Assembly: GCA_903632075.3 (NCBI GenBank)
Contig: CAHIKZ030002639.1
Location: 62,001 to 126,000, forward strand
Length of the DNA stretch: 64,000 bases
Source of the DNA: Acanthosepion pharaonis
Lineage: Eukaryota; Mollusca; Cephalopoda; Sepiida; Sepiidae
Direction of reading: 5' to 3'
Shown here: positions 53,285 to 64,000 of the stretch, piece after piece
How positions within the stretch are numbered: position 1 is the first letter of the stretch
Layout of the letters: each line of letters opens with the position of its first letter
Translations under genes and position numbers: made by a program
The notes under the pieces: model-generated
What the model saw: the letters and a program-made list of their open reading frames with translations, nothing else
The model's database searches: none
Told to the model about the DNA's origin: nothing

Positions 53285-55895
53285 AACACAACATAGGATA
53301 TTGATGGAATAGTAATATAATCAAAATATTAGAATCGAATAAAAAAAAGTAACTTCTACTTTAATAGGTTATTTACATTTATGAACAGGTCTATGTTTGA
53401 TCAAATGACAAAATTTAAAAAATGTTAGAAAATTTGTTTGTTGATGGACCAGAAAAAGTGTTTAAAAAAATTTTATTTTGAATATAGAAAACAACTGGAA
53501 TGGCCAATGAAAGATTAAGGAGACATGAGGATGACTAAAGCCTTAGATGAATTTTTTGAGGTCACAGAAATAACCCAACAAAAATAACAGCTGTGGTGAC
53601 ATTTTAAAGGAAGAAGCAGTTTTTTCGAGGAAAAGATCTATTTAAAAGCACTGCTTAAAAAACATAATTGCAAAGGAATGTGAAAAAAGAATTTCAATGC
53701 CATAAACCACATAAATTATCTTGATAAATGGATGAATGGAATAAAAAGCAGCAAATTAGTGAAAAACCATCAAAAAAAACATTTTGGACAAATGACAGGT
53801 AAATTATGGAAGCTACAAAGTTCGTCCTAAAATAATTATCTTAAGAAAAAATAGAAATGCAAAAGAATTATGTAATACTTTTATGTTTCTTTTTTAGGTT
53901 ATAAAAAATATTCTTAAAGGGATCACAAAAAGATTTTATTTAGATTTTAATAAGTTTACCCATTTGTTAAAAAATAATGATAAATAATCAAAACCTATTT
54001 ATTTATTATCCTTTATAAAATTATTGCCATCTAAGACAGAAATAATTCTATATTAGATATACAAACCATAGAAAATTTATAAAACAAAAGGATGTATGTT
54101 CCCAAGGGCATATGTTAATAAACGTCCACAGTGAAGGCAATTGGTTAATTGCACTACCAACAAATCGTATTTTACATTTTCCAAAGTGGAATAAATGGAA
54201 ATGTAGATGACTCAGTAATTTGAAAATTAACATAGAAAATAGAGTTTAGATCAAAAGAACATGAAGGATCATGAGAAAAAGGAAAGATTTATTTACAAAA
54301 AGACAGAATACATTGGTTATCAGTAAAGAATGATCCAGAAAATACATTTTCCCAGATATGGATGATAGTAAATATCACATCTGTAAAAAAATATAAAAAT
54401 ATCTGGAAATAAATATTAATATAAAAAGAAGATGGATAAGTTTATAATTAAATTTAAAGATTATATTAATAATAAAAGATGCATTATAAAATTAAATAAT
54501 AAAATTAAAGAGAGACAAAAAAATGACAATTAAACAGTTTCAAAAAATCTGTTTTTTATATAAATTAAATGCTGGACAAATTCTTGTAAAAAGATTTGAA
54601 GAATCAGAAATGTGGTTATAACAGAAAGATGTTATCAGGATATTAGTCCTGATTCATTTATTGGATTAACGTCCAAAAATGGATTGCAAAAAAAAAAAAA
54701 AAATTTTTAACATCAGGAAGAATTTTTGAATTTTTTTTTACCTGTAATGAGGACGTTTTTTTAAAAAAAATCTGATTGTGACAGGACAAATTGGAAAAGC
54801 AAGGAAACAAGAAACGTGGGGAAAACGGTTAAAATTACATAACACAGGTTAAGCTTTGGACAAGAAAAAATTAAATGGGAAAATAAAAAAAAGCTTGGAA
54901 AACTTATTAATGAACACAAGGGATATATATAAAGGGCCATGATCAGAAAAAAATTCTGAAGAAAAGTGGTTGGAATAAAAAAAGAAGACTTTTGTCTCTC
55001 TATTCAACTAACCGACATTGGAAAGGATCGCATCATGTCAATATCTTCTTTCAATTAAGTCGAAATATATATATATACAAACCTCAAAAAAGTGTTAATG
55101 ACAATGCTTTTCTTCTAGATATTAATTATGTCCAAAACAAAAATTTTAATTATCCAAGAAAACACTTCGTTTTTTCTTTCTTTCATACCAGTTTATTTTG
55201 ATGATTAACCAACCAGGAGAATTTCATTGTGTCTTCTCAAATAACATTTTCCACTGACCTCTTTCTGAGATTATAAAGTTCTATTGAAAGAAGATGGACT
55301 ACTAGGAACCTTCTTTAAAAAAAGCTGTTGTACGTAGATATTTTAGCATTTTCAAATCTATTTTCTCCGTTATTTCTCCATCTAAAAAATAACATTCATT
55401 TATTTTTTGAATATTTTGCCACATATAATTTATGTTTTTTATTTTACTTTTTTTTTTTTAAAGTTTTTGAATAAAATATAAAGAAGAAATCCAAATATCA
55501 TTCTTTCAAAATAACAATGTTACGGTTATCATTTTCCGAGGACCATTAAAATGTAATTTCATTTTTCATTATTCAATTTTTTCTAAGCATAAAAATAAGA
55601 TCTTTGATCTTTATTCTGAAGCAAAAAAAAAGTCTATAAATTTATACTTTTTCGATCAACGTTAAAATTGTTTTGCCAATTTTTAGATCACAAAGTTGGT
55701 GAAAATGTAATCATAAATTAATAACACAATTTTTTTTTTTTTTGAAACAAAGAAACTCCTAAAAAAAAATATTTGATTCCTTTTCAAATATAAATATGTC
55801 AATTTCAATTCAAAAATTTATTTAAATAAATGTCAATTATTTTGTTAATATTGATTAAATTTATTTTTCCTTTTGTTGAAATTAAAAAAAAATGC
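53285..55895. other. A-rich sequence, nothing recognised
   Basis: Strong A bias on the plus strand between 53400 and 54980 (long AAA-rich stretches with few T runs). This could be a decayed coding region (lysine-rich pieces in several frames), but no motif is convincing. 55000-55890 is balanced A and T. A short (TA)n lies at 55900-55928. Confidence 0.35.
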
Positions 55896-55897
55896 TT

Positions 55898-55929
<32 letters not shown>

Positions 55930-56124
55930 TATGTACAATTTATTTTTTTTTTGCCTTGCTTCAAATGTAAAAAAAAAAACACCGATTTACAAAAATAATT
56001 TTCAAATATTAGAAAATATGCACATTTAATTTTTATCACAAAGAATTATATTTTTGAATCCGAAATACAGAGACATTTTACATTTATATATAAATTGATA
56101 AACAAAATATTATATTAATAACTA

Positions 56125-56495
56125 GCAGTAGTTGGCGTTGCCGGGGATGTAACAGTAAGAGATAGATCAAGTATCGACCATCATAAAGACTGAAAAATAA
56201 AATTGACAAAGATTATTGTTTAAGGTTGACGGACACGCATGTCTTAATTAGTTTTTTTTTTTTTACGAATTGGTCAAACCCAAATTCAAAAAAAAACATT
56301 TTTTACAATCGTTATGAGTCTATCGATTGGTGAATAGAATTTTATTATAAACAATTGTCTTGTAAATGGAATTTTTAAAGCATTCTGAATGTAAATAAAA
56401 AAAGTGTGCAAGACAATAAATACTACCTGCCAAAAAAAAAAAAGTGGATGTTTGTTTTATCGGCTGAAAAATGTAAGAAATCCGATCCCATATAT

Positions 56496-56529
<34 letters not shown>

Positions 56530-56535
56530 CCAACC
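56125..56535 (+). repeat. Dispersed repeat ending in (CA)n
   Basis: Begins ACTAGCAGTAGTTGGCGTTG, a degenerate form of a head (CTAGCAGTA-GCCCGGCGTTGC) seen in many invertebrate repeats, and ends ATCGGCTGAAAAATGTAAG, then ATCCGATCCCATATATAAAC and (CA)n. The tail is repeated at 58735-58805. Probably an RTE-type or SINE-like tail. Confidence 0.6.
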
Positions 56536-56574
56536 TGGGTTTTTTAACCTAAGTCATATATATCCACGGAATCG

Positions 56575-56792
56575 AATAAAACATAGAGCATAGTCTGATG
56601 AAAAAAGACGCCAAAGTTTATGAAAACAAAATTTTATCGTCAAAATGCTTATGTTTTTTTGAAGAGGATAGACTAAATTTTTTTTTAATTATTTTTAAAA
56701 AATTTTTCCATCTTTTTTAGAATATTCTAAATTTTGATTTAAAAACCTTGTTTCTCTTTGTCGCAACAAGGGGTAGTAAATAACATAGATAA

Positions 56793-56823
<31 letters not shown>

Positions 56824-56925
56824 TTAATTTGGAAAATCTTGCAAAAATAAAAATAATTGTCAGATGTTAATGAAACTTTCAGAAACTATTCACAGATGAT
56901 CGAAATTATTATAAATATTTTTTTT
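56575..56925 (+). repeat. Dispersed ~350-bp repeat, copy 3
   Basis: Contains CATAGTCTGATGAAAAAAG, AAAACAAAATTTTATCGTCA, GAAAATCTTGCAAAAAT and ATTCACAGATGATCGAAATT. Confidence 0.65.
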
Positions 56926-57795
56926 TTTATTAAAGTCATGGCAGAAATTTTTTTTTTATATTTATTAACCCCCATAACTAATTTTATGAAAAACTCTAGA
57001 AATTCGAGACCATCGGTTTTAGTGATTACAATAGTTAAAAGCACAAGGCTTTGAAGAATGCAAATCATGTTTTTTTTTTTTTTTTTTTTTTTTTTTTGGC
57101 CAACGTACCTGAAAATCAGCTGTGAATTGTAACATACAAAAACTCAATAAAACAAATATATTATTTAGTTTCAAATGCTTTTATTTGTTTTTTAATTTGT
57201 TTTTATGAATATGGACAATATTTTCTGAAAGCAAAAAAATTTTTCAATGAAAATTGAATTTTTAATACAATTATTTCTTATTTCTTTAATTTTAAAAGAT
57301 TTTTAAAAATGTTTAAATTGAATTTTTAAAAAATATTTTAACATTAGTTAAAAGCAACATCAACCTTTCAAAATGTCCGTGTGAGATTGTCATTGTCTAG
57401 CGCTTTGAAAATTGTATAATTTGGACCAATCAGATTAGCCATGGTAATTAAGAAATGTAATTTTTGTGTTTATAGTCGGACAGTAATTATCAAGTACGGA
57501 AGACCAACCAGAATACAATTTAGTTGCATTATTTGAGTTCAGCATTGTTCTCCGCTGTTAAGCCCTTTACTTTTGCGAAACACGTATGGAGAAGTTAATT
57601 TGAGTTTTCAATTTCAACTGAGAAGGGTACCTACAAGTAACAGTATCATCTTATGAAATTTAACTACTGCTAAACTTTAATTTATATGATCTTATTTTTA
57701 TATTAATCTCAGTTATGACATTTTTCCATAAATGAAATATCAAAATTAATAATAAAATGAATGGAAATACAAATAACACAGTAAAATGTAATAAA

Positions 57796-57889
57796 TGTAC
57801 ATAAAATTATAGTATTTTATGTACACTTCTGATAAAATTTCATAAGAAAGGTACCTAAATTAATTAGATACCTTTTTCTTATGAAATTT
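57796..57889. repeat. Two adjacent hairpins
   Basis: Hairpin 1 has perfect 12-bp arms TGTACATAAAAT (57796-57807) and ATTTTATGTACA (57814-57825) with a 6-nt loop. Hairpin 2 has AAATTTCATAAGAAAGGTA (57836-57854) against its complement at 57869-57889 (two extra T). Its interior CTAAATTAATTAG is also nearly palindromic. Confidence 0.85.
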
Positions 57890-58379
57890 AATCTCACTAT
57901 TAACAGTCTTATTTTTTAATTTCTTTTTATATTTTCCATAAAGCATCGTAAACGTAAAAATGAAAGCTAAGTACAAAAAAAAAAAAAAAAAAAAAATAAA
58001 AAATTAGAGCGCTGAAAGTTTTCCTTAAAAGTAACGAGGTAAATAATTTGTTCACTTAAATAATTTCACTTCCTTCCATCCGTAGAAAGAATTATCCTCC
58101 CGTAAGTTATCTAAACGTCATGAATGTGCCTTTCGTCAATCGTCAAGCGACGCGAAAGGTTATGACCTGCTTTGTTTTATTTTCAAATTACATTTTTTCG
58201 GCGCAGAAGCTAAGTTAAGCTTGGTTCAAAATATTTTAAATAAACAGTATAATTTCTGTTTTTATTAAAATCAGTTTTGAAAAAAAAATGATAATTGATT
58301 TTTTAAAAGAATATCAAAGTAAGATTTTAATCTTTTTTTATCAAATCGAAAAAAATGATTGAAAATGATTGATTATCTG

Positions 58380-58565
58380 TTTTTTTTTTTGACCAAAAAA
58401 AAAACAATATTTTTAACGAAAATTTCAGACGTGCTAGGAACGATTAAAAATGTAAAAAAATACCCCCAAAAAATACTTTGATCTTTCCTCTTTAATAATA
58501 ATATGAACATTAGACGATAAAATTTTGTTTTCGTCAAGTTCGGCTTTTTTTTCATCATGCTATGC
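58380..58565 (-). repeat. Dispersed ~350-bp repeat, copy 4 (partial)
   Basis: On the minus strand: CATAGCATGATGAAAAAAA, AACTTGACGAAAACAAAAT, TTTATCGTCTAATG, TTAAAGAGGAAAGATCAAAG and CCTAGCACGTCTGAAATTTT. Confidence 0.65.
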
Positions 58566-58599
58566 TCTTTTGTTTACATTTTCGTGGGTGAGTTGACCC

Positions 58600-58805
58600 C
58601 CTTTCATTCTCACGATGTGTCTTAATCGTGTTTTCAAATTGATTTTATTAAAAAACAACTGTATTTTTTCCCATTTTCGGCCCCGTTAGAACCACCACAA
58701 GGTAATTTTATGTAGTCCTGTGAAGTTTTGTTGAAATCGGCTAAAAAATGTAGGAAATTCGATCCAACATATAAACGTTACAGACACACACACACACACA
58801 CACAA
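58600..58805 (+). repeat. Dispersed repeat tail ending in (CA)n, copy 2
   Basis: Ends GAAATCGGCTAAAAAATGT, GGAAATTCGATCCAACATAT and (CA)n, matching 56450-56530. Upstream words GTAGTCCTGTGAAGTTTTG are typical of this class of tail. Confidence 0.65.
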
Positions 58806-58809
58806 TCTG

Positions 58810-61580
58810 CGTTTTATAATAAGTAAGATTTAGAAAGCTTGATGTTTATGTAATAACTATACACAATCTTTTAAAGAACTTTGGTTTTAACTTCATAAAT
58901 GTATCTGAAGAGCACAAAATGTATATTTTTGTAACTTTAACTGAAGAATTTGTGATGTATTTGCGATAAAGTTTAATCAATAAAAACAACCATTATAATA
59001 TTACGGTTTAAAAATGGAATTTTATAGTTTATGTTAATATTTTTTTTCAATTTTTTTAGTTTTTCAAAAAATTTCATAGTCAATATTGATGCAAAAATAA
59101 AAACAGGAAAAATATCTAAGTGCTCAAGAATTAATGAAAGCTTTCTAATGAATAGGAATATTAATGAATAAATAACTAGTATATGTGGAAATTTAATGGA
59201 TGATTTTGACATATAATATTTTTTTTAATAATTTCTTCATGTTAAGAAATGGTATTTGAATCTTTAACAATATTTGATTTAAAAAAATTTACTATTAGTG
59301 TTTTAAGATTGCATTTTTTAAGTGGAAATTAACTTCTTTGAGTCTATCAATTTTTTTTTATATAAAAGTTGATAAGTTTATTTTGATGATTACTAGTTTG
59401 TTGTAGATTATGTAAATATTTTTTCAAATTTTAAGCATTTATTTACATTTCCTTTTTCTATTTTTTATTAAAAGATACTTTAAAATGTAGTTAAGAATAA
59501 ATGGGCTTGATGGTAAATAAAAAAAATCAAGGTGTTATATCTGAAGGACAAGAGTTCATCTCATTTTTTATGAAGAAATTTTTTTTTTAAGTTTAATCAA
59601 ATTAGAGTTGGTTTTCCTTATGTCGCCTAACATAACATAGTTGTTTATTTTGAATTTTAACAATAATTCAACCATATTGTTGATCATATTTCTTCCTGAA
59701 TAAATAAACAGAAAAAAAGGATCAAAATTGACAAAATTTTCAGTGAATAAAACAAATACGTGGAATCCAAACATATTTTCTATACTCTAATGATGGTGTC
59801 TGAATTTTTTTTTATAATGCCTTCTTTTCTTGTTTGTTGAAAGAATTTTTCGTTATAATTTTTATATTCAAGAGACTGCATTGTTTTTTTTGAAGTACAG
59901 CTAGAGCTACTTTTATGGAACTAATTTTTTTAAACATACATACCACAGCACGTCCACATAATATTCAATGTTTTTTCAAAAATTCATTAATTTTGAATTT
60001 TGGATATTTTTTCTCTTTGAACTTATATCCAATTCCATAAGTATGAGTCTGCCTAATTTAACATACATTTTTGTTAATGATTAGAGACATATCAAATGTA
60101 TCATTTATGTTAAAAGGGTAAAAAGGTATATTTTGGATTTAATACAAATTTACTTCTCACTCAGGACATTTGGTTAACTCCTTTACGATAGTATGATAAT
60201 TGTTTTGACTATCTGCAGTTTTAAAATTTATATGGTTTTATCTAATGATCATATAGAAAATGATTAATCTCCTTCCAAATGGTGCTATACATTTTCGGAT
60301 AATTCCCATGCTAAGCCCTGCATACATTTAACGAGTTTGTTAGAACGCATGAACTGAAATATGTTAACACCTATAAAAAAAGATATCAACCTGGCCATGT
60401 TCATTGAAAAAGGATAATCTTTTGTTTAAATAAATTAGGTTTTTCTCAATGAATCTAATTCATTAATTTTTAAAATAATATCAAATTTTTCTTAAAAAAT
60501 GTAGTTTCCCTTAACTGTCTCAATATCCAGTACAATCTGATCAAATCAATTTTTAGCTTGGCCTAAATAGGTTTTAACTTGAAAATCCATTTTTTCTTAA
60601 CATCCTCATTGACAATTTAGTCATTTAATTATTTTTTGTTAAAAAGTAAGATCACTGATTACCAGTATCTAATAAACAATTGAATTTTAATACCCTACCA
60701 GATGGGTAATCTTAGTATAGGTAATAAATTTATTTCTCCTCACAGGTGTTAGTACACATGTGTGTATACAGAGATATGATATTATAATTTCTCACATAAT
60801 GCTGTTATATGTTTCTTAGAAGAAATTTCTTGCATGGATAAAAGGCAATTTAGCTTTGTGTCCAGGACAGTTATGTTTTGAACTTGAGCACATAGAAAAT
60901 TAATTTTAAATTGCTCTTTGAATTTTGAGCCTCAACAGTAGAGAAATTGGAAACATTTAGTCATCTAATGTCCTTCATTAGCATATAATACATACCATTG
61001 GAGCATTTTTGAGATTTATTTAAAGCTGCAAACAGAACCTTCCTTTTCCATAGTATTATGTTTATATTTAAGATTTCACTATGGTTAATTCTTTTCATTT
61101 TAGAAATAGTTCTGATAGTTTCATTGCTATTTTCGAATAAGTCTTTAAGAGTCATGAAACTAGAGGGAAAACCAATGTAATTATTTTTTACACCTAAAAT
61201 TATTAAGAAGCCACTCAAATAAATATGGTTGACCAGTTTTAAACTTGGTGTAAACCTTAAAAAAAAAAAAACCATAGGAAATTTTCAGTTCATATTAAAT
61301 CAAATAAATCCCTTAAATATTGTTTTTACATTCACAAATTCAGCATCATACATCTGTTTAAATATATATAACTATATATGATACGTTTAAAATTCTTTGG
61401 TTTACAATTCTATTTGCAATGTTAAAGTTTTTGTCTTCTAAAGTTAAATGGGACATCTCAGCTAGTGAAACACAATTCTGAAATTGAGCCAAAAATTGTT
61501 TGTATTCAAACTTCGTGGTATTGAACCCACTAAAAATTTTAAACTATAATTTTGGTAACAATAAACTGTCTTTAAATATT
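58810..61580. other. AT-rich sequence, nothing recognised
   Basis: No frame over about 104 codons, and none with recognisable motifs. Slightly higher complexity at 60280-60900, but unassigned. Confidence 0.4.
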
Positions 61581-61584
61581 TTTA

Positions 61585-62095
61585 TTCACATTGTTGCTGC
61601 TACTTTGAGTGCTAGCATTTTCGAATGACGTAATGTCACTGGAAAGTAAATTCACATTATTAATTTTTGCTACTTTGAGTGCTAGCATTTTCGAATGACA
61701 TAATGTCAACTAGTAAATTTATTGTTGCTGCTACTTTGAGTGCTAGCATTTTCGAATGACGTAATGTCACTAAAAATTCACATTTTTGCTGCTACTTTGA
61801 GTGCTAGCATTTTCGAATTTAAATTCAATGGAAGTAAATTCACATTGTTGCTGCTACTTTGAGTGCTAGCATTTTCGAATTACGTAATGTCACTGGAAAT
61901 AATTTCACATTGTGAAAAATATTTTTGAGTGCTAGCATTTTCGAATGTTTTAATGTTTGGAAGTAAATTCACAAAAAAATTTTTTGAAGTGCTAGCATAT
62001 TGAATGACGTAATGTCACTGGAAGTAAAAGTCATTGTTGCTGCTACTTTGAGTGCTAGCATTTTCGAATGACGTAATGTCACTGGAAGTAAATTG
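61585..62095 (+). repeat. Eight-unit satellite, 60-70-bp period
   Basis: GCTAGC marks successive units at 61611, 61681, 61742, 61803, 61865, 61931, 61991 and 62054. The core GAGTGCTAGCATTTTCGAAT is kept in most units. The flanking TGACGTAATGTCA (itself an inverted repeat) is kept in about half. Units 4, 6 and 7 are the most degraded. Confidence 0.95.
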
Positions 62096-62099
62096 TTTT

Positions 62100-62950
62100 T
62101 TTCAGGATTTGTGCTATTTTCTCATTAACCTCTGCTATTGTCATTTAAATCTGCCATTAATCCCATCTGTTCAATATTTATTTAGCATACATGCAAAATT
62201 CAGTATTTCTTGCCTGGTAAATTCTTTTTCTTCAGTTAAAGATTCCATGTTCAAATGCAACAGGTAACAACAAGGTTGTAAAAAGTTGAATTACAGTTTT
62301 TAGATTGTAAAATGTTTGTAATCTGAGAAAACATTCATTTAAGTTGTCAAATATTAAGGTAAATTTGTATTTTGCAAAATATTTTAATATTTCATTAAGT
62401 TTAAAAAATATGAGGGAATTGAATTGGGCCCCATGTAAGAAACAATTAGTGGTGGATGATGCAGATGTAATAAATAAAGAATAGAACGCAACTGACCTCT
62501 GATTTATACAAGATGTATTAAACAATATTACAAATAAGTCCTTGCAAACTTAATGGTGTCTATGACCAAACATATCTTCTGAAGAAGAGTCAATGTTTTC
62601 ACCATCTATGGATTCTATAGAGATAATGGTGTAAAGCTGGCTGGTTCTGCAAGTGTTCATTTTGTAGGTCGTACAAAGAGTGAGTATTCTTAAAAAAGAG
62701 GTAGAAAAGCATGCCAATCAGCAACTGTAAGCTGATTGACTAACCTTAAACTGCCAAAAGTAGATAATCATATATCTTATTTCTCATAAAAGTTAAGAAT
62801 TATATCAATGTATTCATTGACAGGGACGTTTGTAATTTTTTTTTTTTTTTTTTTTATATCAAGTGACTAAAAAAATGCCTTGTTCAGTTGTGTAGTTTTA
62901 ACAGTTTGGAGAAATTCAATGAGTTGATGTGTTTTTTTAGGCTTTTTCAC
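62100..62950. other. Unassigned sequence
   Basis: AT-rich with a slightly more complex part at 62540-62720. A poly(T) run lies near 62838-62856. No gene recognised. Confidence 0.35.
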
Positions 62951-62954
62951 TAAA

Positions 62955-63300
62955 AAAGCAGCATAGCTTGATGAATAAAGGTCCCAAACTTAATATAAAA
63001 AAAGATTTATTGTCAAAAATATTTATGTTATTTTTTAAGAGGAATTACCATAAATACTTTTTTTAATTATTTCTTTAAAAATTTTACTCCTTTCTAACAC
63101 CTTCGAATTTTTGGGTTAAATTTTGATTTTGTTTTTTGTGCGTCAACGGTGTAACAGAGCTGGTAATGGACATTTTGTGCTGCCTTTTTCCAGCAAAATA
63201 ACACATGAATTTGAAAAATCTTGCAGAAATCAAATAAGTTTTGGATTTTAATGAAATTTTCAGGACTTATTCACAAATGAATGACTTTGTTTTTGAAATT
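62955..63300 (+). repeat. Dispersed ~350-bp repeat, copy 5
   Basis: The most complete copy: CATAGCTTGATGAATAAAG, TTTAAGAGGAATTACC, TTTCTAACACCTTCG, GTGCGTCAACGGTGTAAC, AATGGACATTTTGTGCTGCC, GAAAAATCTTGCAGAAATC and TTATTCACAAATGAATGAC. Confidence 0.7.
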
Positions 63301-63309
63301 ATTATTTTG

Positions 63310-64000
63310 GAAAATAATGGTAAAATATTTTGTTACCCTGATCATTTATTTAATTTCATGACATTTCTAGAAATTAAATTCCACCTTCCAATTTTGTTTT
63401 ATTAAATGCAGGACTTTTGGAAAATGTAAATCATAATTTTTTTTTCAAACTATTATGAAATTCCTAAAATTTTCTCTGAATCACAAAAAAAAAACTGCAA
63501 TAAAACTAATTATTTAGTGAGATAAACTTTTAATTTTTTTTTTATAAATAATATATAAAAGGATATTATAGTCAAAAGAAAATTTTTCAATAAATAATAA
63601 ATTTTTACAAGAATTGTTTTTCATTTTGTTTTAATTATAATAATTTTATAAAATTTCAAAACGTTTTAAAAAATTCTTTTAATCATTGAACTTGTTAAGC
63701 TATTGTTATTAAATAAAGACTATAATTGATAGGTAGATATGTAATGATGTCGTTAAGAAATTTTGATTTGGTAAATAGGTATTGGGATCTGTGAAATGAC
63801 GGGTCGTAATGGATATGTGGTTTTCTGTATAATCTTTCTGTATAAGCATCATGGTTGGTATTTCTAATGATTTTGTTGATTTTTTCTAGCATTGTTAGAT
63901 GTTATAAATTTGTTGACAGATCTCCATGGTGTTTCTATATAATTTGGTAAATTTAGATAGGTCATCTATGATGTATTGTTATTTTCATAATCCACTTTGT
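63310..64000. other. AT-rich sequence, nothing firmly recognised
   Basis: A 65-codon minus-strand frame (63892-63695) reads KINKIIRNTNHDAYTERLYR and is less AT-biased than its surroundings. I cannot assign it. Confidence 0.3.

Noticed and set aside
57360..57660. Possible host promoter or exon in a less AT-rich stretch
   Set aside because: No coding motif, TATA/initiator pair or conserved element could be supported by eye.
61585..62095. CRISPR-like array
   Set aside because: The genome is eukaryotic, the units are diverged and spacers are not unique sequences between constant repeats, so this is a satellite.

Overview
The window is eukaryotic, AT-rich and almost entirely made of mobile elements and simple repeats. 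I found no host gene, rRNA gene or functional tRNA gene. Apurinic-endonuclease LINEs, Penelope-like elements, a Gypsy LTR element, tRNA-derived SINE heads, a P-element/THAP9-like relic, Tc1/mariner-like MITEs and long (TA)n tracts together suggest a repeat-rich invertebrate. I favour a mollusc, possibly a cephalopod, but this rests on repeat style and is not proved.

Layout. 0-11 kb: old debris, comprising a Penelope-like GIY-YIG tail with a hammerhead-like motif, fragments of several LINE families, a tandem trimer of tRNA-like SINE units, an old copy of the Tx1-like LINE and a 1.78-kb element with about 415-bp terminal inverted repeats (8930-10712). 11.8-39.4 kb: a nest on the minus strand. 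A Penelope-like GIY-YIG coding region is cut in two, with its upstream part at 33516-33895 and its C-terminal part at 11810-11954. Between them lie three near full-length Tx1-like LINEs, head to tail: A (11955-19036), B (19052-26459) and C (26475-33513). The same 13-bp sequence occurs at all four boundaries, and it is the Penelope coding sequence at the break. Upstream of the GIY-YIG piece lies a decayed Gypsy element (33896-38978) with one clear LTR, a primer-binding site, gag and pol. Beyond it is a well-formed minimal hammerhead ribozyme (39344-39392, minus strand).

39.7-64 kb: very AT-rich sequence with a P-element-like transposase relic, a second type of GIY-YIG retroelement relic, Jockey-like LINE fragments, five copies of an unnamed dispersed repeat of about 350 bp, a mariner-like MITE set inside (TA)n, a 1-kb inverted-repeat element, two adjacent perfect or near-perfect hairpins and an eight-unit satellite of 60-70 bp carrying a TGACGTAA motif.

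How the parts relate. The Tx1-like LINE encodes ORF1 (RNA-binding, one CCHC knuckle) and ORF2 (APE endonuclease, reverse transcriptase, terminal CCHC). Three copies at one 13-bp site inside another retroelement suggest a sequence-specific LINE that re-creates and re-uses its own target. All three copies carry frame breaks, many at homopolymers, so either the copies are decayed or the assembly has base-level errors.
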